A stretch of DNA of 10,342 bases. Source: Actinomyces sp. GTDB taxonomy: Bacteria > Actinomycetota > Acidimicrobiia > Acidimicrobiales > Aldehydirespiratoraceae. The number at the start of each line of letters is the position of its first letter. Position 1 is the first letter of the stretch. The stretch is from positions 1 through 10,342 of the forward strand of contig RFFY01000142.1 in NCBI GenBank assembly GCA_003697065.1, written 5' to 3'. The notes under the pieces were generated by a model. That model was not told the DNA's origin. It ran no database searches and saw only the letters and a list, made by a program, of their open reading frames with translations. The position numbers and the translations under genes are program-made. Shown one piece after another: positions 6,497 through 10,342 of this stretch.

Positions 6497-6502
6497 TAGC
6501 GT
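6497..6502 (+). promoter_or_regulatory. Putative -10 element (TAGCGT) before the 82-residue ORF
   Basis: TAGCGT ends 6 bp before the ATG at 6509. The hexamer is identical to the one before lepB, and the 6-bp spacing equals that before pafA and the Tat gene. No Shine-Dalgarno is present, so a leaderless transcript is inferred. Confidence 0.5.
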
Positions 6503-6508
6503 CGCCGC

Positions 6509-6757
6509 ATGGTGTGGCTGCCCCTCGTCGCCGTCGCCGCTGCCGTCGTCGCCCTCGCCGCCACCGCGGCTGCCTGTCGTGTCGCCCAGCGCCACCTGTC
6601 GGCCCTGCACGCCGCTCTGCGGCGCCTCGACGCCCTCGGGGTGGCCGGGGACGATCTCGCCCGTCGGACGGCCCGCACGGCCCGCGCCGTCCGGACCCGG
6701 CGGGACCGGATCCGGACCCTCGCCGGCGCCACCGGTCGCCGCGGACCCCAGCGGTAG
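6509..6757 (+). CDS. Small hypothetical membrane protein, one N-terminal helix and an Arg-rich tail
   Basis: The gene encodes 82 residues that I do not recognise. Residues 3-23 (WLPLVAVAAAVVALAATAAA and on) form one clear transmembrane helix with no positive charge before it. The rest, from Arg24, is a strongly basic and probably helical tail (RRLDALGVAGDDLARRTART and on). By the positive-inside rule the N terminus faces out and the tail stays in the cytoplasm. There is a cysteine after the helix, but AAAC is a poor lipobox. Support for a real gene is the TAGCGT element 6 bp before the ATG, strand agreement with its neighbours, and the snug fit: its TAG stop is 9 bp before the Tat gene. Against it, GC-rich DNA yields many chance ORFs. 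The topology resembles TatA/B proteins but the Gly-Pro or Phe-Gly hinge is absent. Confidence 0.6.
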   Translation: MVWLPLVAVAAAVVALAATAAACRVAQRHLSALHAALRRLDALGVAGDDLARRTARTARAVRTRRDRIRTLAGATGRRGPQR

Positions 6758-6760
6758 ACT
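6755..6760 (+). promoter_or_regulatory. Putative -10 element (TAGACT) of the tat-helY operon
   Basis: TAGACT ends 6 bp before the ATG of the TatB-like gene. Its first three bases are also the stop codon of the preceding 82-residue ORF. No Shine-Dalgarno is present. It is inferred to be the promoter of a leaderless transcript covering the TatB-like gene, tatC and helY, although read-through from upstream cannot be excluded. Confidence 0.55.
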
Positions 6761-6766
6761 CGTGCC

Positions 6767-7183
6767 ATGCTGAATGTCGGGGGCGGCGAGCTCGTCGTGA
6801 TCCTGGTCGTGGCCCTCATCGTGTTGGGTCCGACGCGCCTCCCCGAGGCCGCCCGCCAGGTGGGGCGGGCCGTCACCGAGCTGCGTCGCCTCTCGAGCGG
6901 CTTCCAGCGCGAGCTGCAGGAGGCCCTGGTCGACCCGGTGGTCGAAGCCGAGGCACGTGAGATGGGCGAGACCCTCAAGCGGGCCCGACCGCGGCCCCTG
7001 ATCCCGCCCTCGCCCGCTGCCGGTCGCGCCGCCACCGCCCGTGACGCCGCCTCCGACGGGTCGGGCGTCGCCGGGACGGCCCCCGGCGTCTCGCCCATTC
7101 CCCCCGATCCCGACCACACGGCCTCGTCGTCCCCCGACCCGGCGGGCGACACCGGCAGCGAGACCGACCGTCGGGCCGGATGA
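6767..7183 (+). CDS. tatB: Twin-arginine translocase TatA/TatB-family subunit, TatB-like
   Basis: Tat exports folded proteins across the cytoplasmic membrane; TatB with TatC forms the receptor for the twin-arginine signal peptide, while TatA forms the pore. The protein has 138 residues: a short N-terminal membrane helix (about 8-20), a hinge, an amphipathic helix (about 24-60) and a Pro/Ser/Asp-rich tail. Glu8 in the membrane helix and the hinge LGPTRLPEA with Gly21-Pro22 match E. coli TatB (Glu8, LGPQRLP) position for position, as does the following ELRRLSSGFQRELQEAL segment. TatA usually has a Phe-Gly hinge (FGxxKLP). Yet the M. tuberculosis gene at this locus is tatA, so a database may call it TatA/TatE. 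The ATG start gives the conserved N terminus. The stop overlaps the tatC start (ATGA). Confidence 0.88.
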   Translation: MLNVGGGELVVILVVALIVLGPTRLPEAARQVGRAVTELRRLSSGFQRELQEALVDPVVEAEAREMGETLKRARPRPLIPPSPAAGRAATARDAASDGSGVAGTAPGVSPIPPDPDHTASSSPDPAGDTGSETDRRAG

Positions 7184-7959
7184 CGGTGGTCGACGTCGAC
7201 GCCGAGCTCCCCGACGAGGGTCGTATGACCCTCATCGAGCACCTCACGGAGCTGCGGACCCGCCTCATCCGTTCCTTCGCCGCCATCGCCGTGGGCGCCG
7301 TGGTGTGCTGGATCGCCTATCCCTGGATCCTCCAGGTCCTGCTCGACCCCTACTGCGCCAGCCTCGCCGACGGCTCGGAGTGCTCCCTGTTCGTCCGCAA
7401 TCCCCTCGAACCGTTCAACGTGCGCATGACAGTGGCTGGCTACGGGGGCCTCGCCCTCGCCCTGCCGGTCGTGTTGTGGCAGACCTGGCGCTTCATCGCC
7501 CCCGGTCTGTACCGCCACGAGCGGCGCTACGCCTCGACCTTCATCGTGTCGGGGATCGTGCTGTTCGCCCTCGGCGGCGGCCTCGCCTACTGGAGCCTGC
7601 CGCGGGCCCTGTCGTTCCTGCGCGAGATCGGCGGCTCGAATCTCGTCCCCCTCTTCTCGCCCCAGGAATACCTGGGCTTCATCATCAAGATGATCGTGGC
7701 CTTCGGCATCAGCTTCGAGTTCCCCATCGTGCTGGTGTTCCTGCAGATGATGGGCGTGGTCGCCAACGAGACCCTGCGCCGTGGGCGCCAGTACACGATG
7801 GTCGGCATCGTCGTGTTCGCCGCCGTCGTCACCCCCAGCGGCGATCCCTTCACCTTGATGATGCTGTCGGTGCCCATGTACCTGCTCTACGAGATCGCCA
7901 TCCTCTACGGTCGCCTCCGTGAGCGGCGGGCCCGCCGCCGGGAGGCGGCGGCGTCGTGA
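7180..7959 (+). CDS. tatC: Sec-independent protein translocase TatC
   Basis: TatC is the core membrane subunit of the Tat translocase and recognises the twin-arginine signal peptide together with TatB. The 259-residue protein carries the conserved N-terminal HLTELRTRLIRS, with Glu24 matching the signal-binding Glu15 of E. coli TatC. It also has NPLEPFNV, and FIAPGLYRHERR with Glu114 matching E. coli Glu103. Six hydrophobic segments can be traced (roughly residues 32-54, 84-104, 118-140, 164-187, 200-215 and 218-235), as expected for the family. The ATG at 7180 overlaps the preceding stop by 4 bp; an internal ATG at 7228 (MTLIEHL) is possible but less likely. The basic C terminus (RLRERRARRREAAAS) is cytoplasmic. 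The stop codon overlaps the helY GTG, so all three genes are translationally linked. Confidence 0.97.
   Translation: MTVVDVDAELPDEGRMTLIEHLTELRTRLIRSFAAIAVGAVVCWIAYPWILQVLLDPYCASLADGSECSLFVRNPLEPFNVRMTVAGYGGLALALPVVLWQTWRFIAPGLYRHERRYASTFIVSGIVLFALGGGLAYWSLPRALSFLREIGGSNLVPLFSPQEYLGFIIKMIVAFGISFEFPIVLVFLQMMGVVANETLRRGRQYTMVGIVVFAAVVTPSGDPFTLMMLSVPMYLLYEIAILYGRLRERRARRREAAAS
7941..7945 (+). promoter_or_regulatory. Shine-Dalgarno of helY
   Basis: GGAGG sits 10 bp before the GTG at 7956, inside the 3' end of tatC. It supports this GTG as the helY start and its expression from the tat transcript. Confidence 0.65.
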
Positions 7960-10342
7960 GCGACGGAGCCGGTCGGCCCTTCACCCTCGACCGGTTCCAG
8001 GCCGAAGCGATCGAGCATCTCGACCGGGGCCGCTCGGTCCTGGTGTGCGCCCCGACCGGTTCGGGCAAGACGCTGGTGGCCGAACACGCCGTCGCCCTGG
8101 CCGTCGCCGCCGGCCGCCGGGCCTTCTACACCACGCCCATCAAGGCGCTCTCCAACCAGAAGTTCCGTGACTTCGGGCGCCGCTTCGGCGCCGAGCGGGT
8201 GGGCCTGCTGACCGGCGACAACAGCATCAACGGCGACGCCCCCGTGGTCGTCATGACCACCGAGGTGCTGCGCAACATGCTCTACGCCGACGCCGACCTG
8301 TCCGACCTGGCCGTCGTCGTCATCGACGAGGTGCACTACCTCGACGATCCCTACCGGGGGCCCGTGTGGGAGGAGGTGATCCTGCATCTGCGGGCGGGTG
8401 TGCGCCTCGTCGCCCTCTCGGCGACCGTCTCGAACCACGCCGAGCTCGGCGCCTGGCTCCGCTCGGTGCGGGGACCCACCGAGGTCGTGGTCGAGACGGA
8501 ACGCCCAGTCGAGTTGACCAGCCTGTACGTGGTGGGGGACCGGCGTCGGCGCGATCTGCACCTGGTGCCCGTCGTCGTCGACGGTCGCCCGAACCCCGAG
8601 GGGCACCGCTTCGACCCACCGCGTCGCGGCCCGGACCGGGGCCGACCCCGTCACCCGTGGCGGACCCCGTCGCGCCTGGAGCTCGTCGATCTGCTCGAGG
8701 ACCGCCACATGCTGCCGGCCATCTGGTTCGTCTTCAGTCGACGGGGTTGCGACGAGGCGGCGGCCGCCCTGGCCCGCTCCGGTGTCCGTTTCACCGACGA
8801 CGAGGAGCGTCACCGCATCGAGCAGATCGTGGACGACCACACAGGGGGTCTCACCGACGCCGAGCGCGCCGTGCTGGGGATCACGCGCTGGCGGCGTCTG
8901 GTGGGCCGGGGCATCGCCGCCCATCACGCCGGGCTCGTCCCACCGGTCAAGGAGGCGGTCGAGGCCTGTTTCGCCGCCGGCCTCGTCCGCGTCGTCTTCG
9001 CCACCGAGACCCTCGCCCTCGGGGTGAACCTCCCCGCTCGCAGCGTCGTGATCGACCGTCTGTCGAAGTTCACCGGCGAGCACCACGAGCCCCTCACACC
9101 GGCCCAGTTCACCCAGCTGACCGGCCGGGCCGGCCGCCGGGGCATCGACGAGCACGGTCACGCCCTGGTGCCCTGGTCACCGTTCACGACCTTCGACCAG
9201 GTGGCGTCCCTGGCCACCTCGCGGGCCTTCCACCTGCGCTCGGCCTTCCGGCCCACCTACAACATGACGGTCAACCTGCTCGCCCGGCGGTCACCCGGTG
9301 AGGTCCGTGACGTTCTCGCCCGCTCCTTCGCCCAGTTCCAGAGCGACGCGGCCGTGGCCGAGCTCGAGGTGCGCCTGAGCCGGGAGCGGGAGCATCTCGC
9401 CGAGCTCGAGGCCACCGTGGCCGAGCGCGGCCTCCCGCCCGGCCCCGCCCCCGAGCTCGCGGCGTCCCGCCGGGAGATCGCCGACGCCGTCTCACGCCTC
9501 CGGCCCGGCGACGTGATCGCCGACGAGGAGGGGCGGCGTCTCGCCGTGCTCGCGGTGAGTTGGCGCAAGGGGGGACGCGCCCGCCTGCGCCTCGTCGACG
9601 TCGACGCCACCGAGCACCGCTGGGATCTCGCCGACCTGCACGACCCCCCGGTCACCCTCGGACATCTCGACCTGCCCGAGCCCTTCACGCCCGCCCGTCC
9701 GGGCTACCGGGCCGAGGTCGCCCACCGCCTGGCCCGCCTGCGCCTGCGGCGCCCCCGCCGCCGCCACCGTCCGGACCCCGCCGATCCCCGGCGCCGCTTG
9801 GAGCTCGTGCGACGCGACGTCGAGGCGCTCGAGCGCCGCGCCCGGTCGCGGCGCGGGTCGCTCGTCCGCCGCTTCGACGGGGTGTGCGCCGTTCTGCGTG
9901 AACGCGGCCACCTCGAGGACTGGACCCCGACCCCGCGGGGTCGTCTGCTGGCCCGGGTGTTCCACGAGCTGGACATCTGCGTCGCCGAGGCCCTCGATGC
10001 CGGACTGTTCGACGGGCTCACGCCCGCCGAGTTCGCCGCCTTCGCCAGCTGCTTCACCCACGAGCACCGCCGACCGGGTCCACCTCCGGCGCCCTGGTTC
10101 CCCACGGCGGAGGTGGGCCGGCGCTGGGAGGAGCTCGATGCGGCGTGGGCCACCCTGGTCCGCGCCGAGCGTCGTCACGACGTCCCCGGAACCCGACGTC
10201 CCGAGCCGGGCCTCGTGCCCGTGGCCCAGAGCTGGGCGTCGGGCACCGACCTCGCCGACCTGCTCGCGGCCGACGAGGACCTGTCGCCCGGCGACTTCGT
10301 GCGTTCGATGCGCCTCTTGGCCGACCTCCTGCGCCAACTGGC
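7956..10342 (+). CDS. helY: Ski2-like DEVH RNA helicase HelY, 3' end cut by the window
   Basis: HelY is an ATP-dependent superfamily-2 helicase related to eukaryotic Ski2/Mtr4, thought to act in RNA processing. The frame stays open to the right edge (795 complete codons). Compared with the roughly 906-residue M. tuberculosis protein, the last visible segment (GDFVRSMRLLADLLRQL) falls near the C terminus, so only a few dozen residues should be missing. Motifs: Walker A APTGSGKT at 32-39, motif Ia TTPIKALSNQKF, Walker B Asp124-Glu-Val-His127, motif III SAT at 155-157, and motif VI QLTGRAGRRG at 387-396. Between the RecA-like domains is a basic, Pro-rich linker (about 209-241). A coiled-coil/arch region and the Ski2-type helical C-terminal (DSHCT-like) domain follow. 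The GTG start overlaps tatC by 4 bp (GTGA), and GGAGG at 7941-7945 lies 10 bp before it. Start choice is firm. Confidence 0.95.
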   Translation, partial: MSDGAGRPFTLDRFQAEAIEHLDRGRSVLVCAPTGSGKTLVAEHAVALAVAAGRRAFYTTPIKALSNQKFRDFGRRFGAERVGLLTGDNSINGDAPVVVMTTEVLRNMLYADADLSDLAVVVIDEVHYLDDPYRGPVWEEVILHLRAGVRLVALSATVSNHAELGAWLRSVRGPTEVVVETERPVELTSLYVVGDRRRRDLHLVPVVVDGRPNPEGHRFDPPRRGPDRGRPRHPWRTPSRLELVDLLEDRHMLPAIWFVFSRRGCDEAAAALARSGVRFTDDEERHRIEQIVDDHTGGLTDAERAVLGITRWRRLVGRGIAAHHAGLVPPVKEAVEACFAAGLVRVVFATETLALGVNLPARSVVIDRLSKFTGEHHEPLTPAQFTQLTGRAGRRGIDEHGHALVPWSPFTTFDQVASLATSRAFHLRSAFRPTYNMTVNLLARRSPGEVRDVLARSFAQFQSDAAVAELEVRLSREREHLAELEATVAERGLPPGPAPELAASRREIADAVSRLRPGDVIADEEGRRLAVLAVSWRKGGRARLRLVDVDATEHRWDLADLHDPPVTLGHLDLPEPFTPARPGYRAEVAHRLARLRLRRPRRRHRPDPADPRRRLELVRRDVEALERRARSRRGSLVRRFDGVCAVLRERGHLEDWTPTPRGRLLARVFHELDICVAEALDAGLFDGLTPAEFAAFASCFTHEHRRPGPPPAPWFPTAEVGRRWEELDAAWATLVRAERRHDVPGTRRPEPGLVPVAQSWASGTDLADLLAADEDLSPGDFVRSMRLLADLLRQL

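Noticed and set aside
6559..6577. Lipobox in the 82-residue ORF (AAAC at Cys23)
   Set aside because: The -3 position is Ala rather than Leu, there is no basic N-region, and the helix is better read as a reverse signal anchor.
7905..9161. Long minus-strand ORF opposite tatC and helY
   Set aside because: It is a shadow of helY, which has all superfamily-2 motifs in order; the antisense product has no recognisable domain. The same holds for the minus-strand ORFs at 9492-10337 and 2369-3319.
1..10342. tRNA, rRNA, insertion sequence, integrase, toxin-antitoxin or defence genes
   Set aside because: None was seen on either strand. All substantial coding segments are accounted for by the listed genes, and there is no transposase-like ORF or pair of long terminal inverted repeats.

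Overview
The window is a very GC-rich, gene-dense stretch of a bacterial chromosome, almost certainly from an actinomycete. The marker is the Pup-ligase gene pafA with pafB and pafC, followed further on by a TatA/B gene, tatC and a HelY-type helicase. From memory, Mycobacterium tuberculosis has the same order (pafA-pafB-pafC-tatA-tatC-helY). The divergence of the proteins and the many genes with no visible leader suggest a lineage outside the mycobacteria, perhaps Acidimicrobiia; that placement is an inference.

Layout: (1) 1-932, the 3' part of a gene for a probably exported protein: an Ala/Asp/Gly/Pro repeat region followed by a choice-of-anchor-C type beta-sandwich domain. (2) 1027-4326, the operon pafA-pafB-pafC: the Pup ligase and two WYL-domain regulators, with a Shine-Dalgarno 22 bp after pafA and a 4-bp overlap between pafB and pafC. 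(3) 4327-6757, a block of four separate genes: signal peptidase I (lepB), a cytosolic glycerophosphodiester phosphodiesterase on the minus strand, a small zinc-ribbon protein and an 82-residue membrane protein. This block lies between pafC and the Tat genes, where M. tuberculosis has none. (4) 6767 to the right edge, a tightly coupled operon: a TatA/B-family gene that looks like TatB, tatC, and helY, which runs off the window about 795 codons in.

Functionally the window combines protein tagging for proteasomal turnover (PafA), the DNA-damage regulator pair PafB/PafC, protein export (Tat components and the signal peptidase that processes exported proteins), lipid-headgroup salvage (GDPD) and RNA metabolism (HelY). 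No pup, dop, prcA/B or mpa gene is in view.

The most useful non-coding observation is a recurring TAGNNT hexamer ending 6-8 bp before four start codons (pafA, lepB, the 82-residue ORF, the Tat gene). It reads as a -10 element of leaderless transcripts and also decides the lepB start. I see no RNA gene, insertion sequence, CRISPR array, prophage or toxin-antitoxin module. Most of the window is ordinary housekeeping sequence; the repeat protein at the left edge and the small membrane ORF next to the Tat gene are the least explained parts. No gene-free gap exceeds 300 bases; the longest is 5946-6115.
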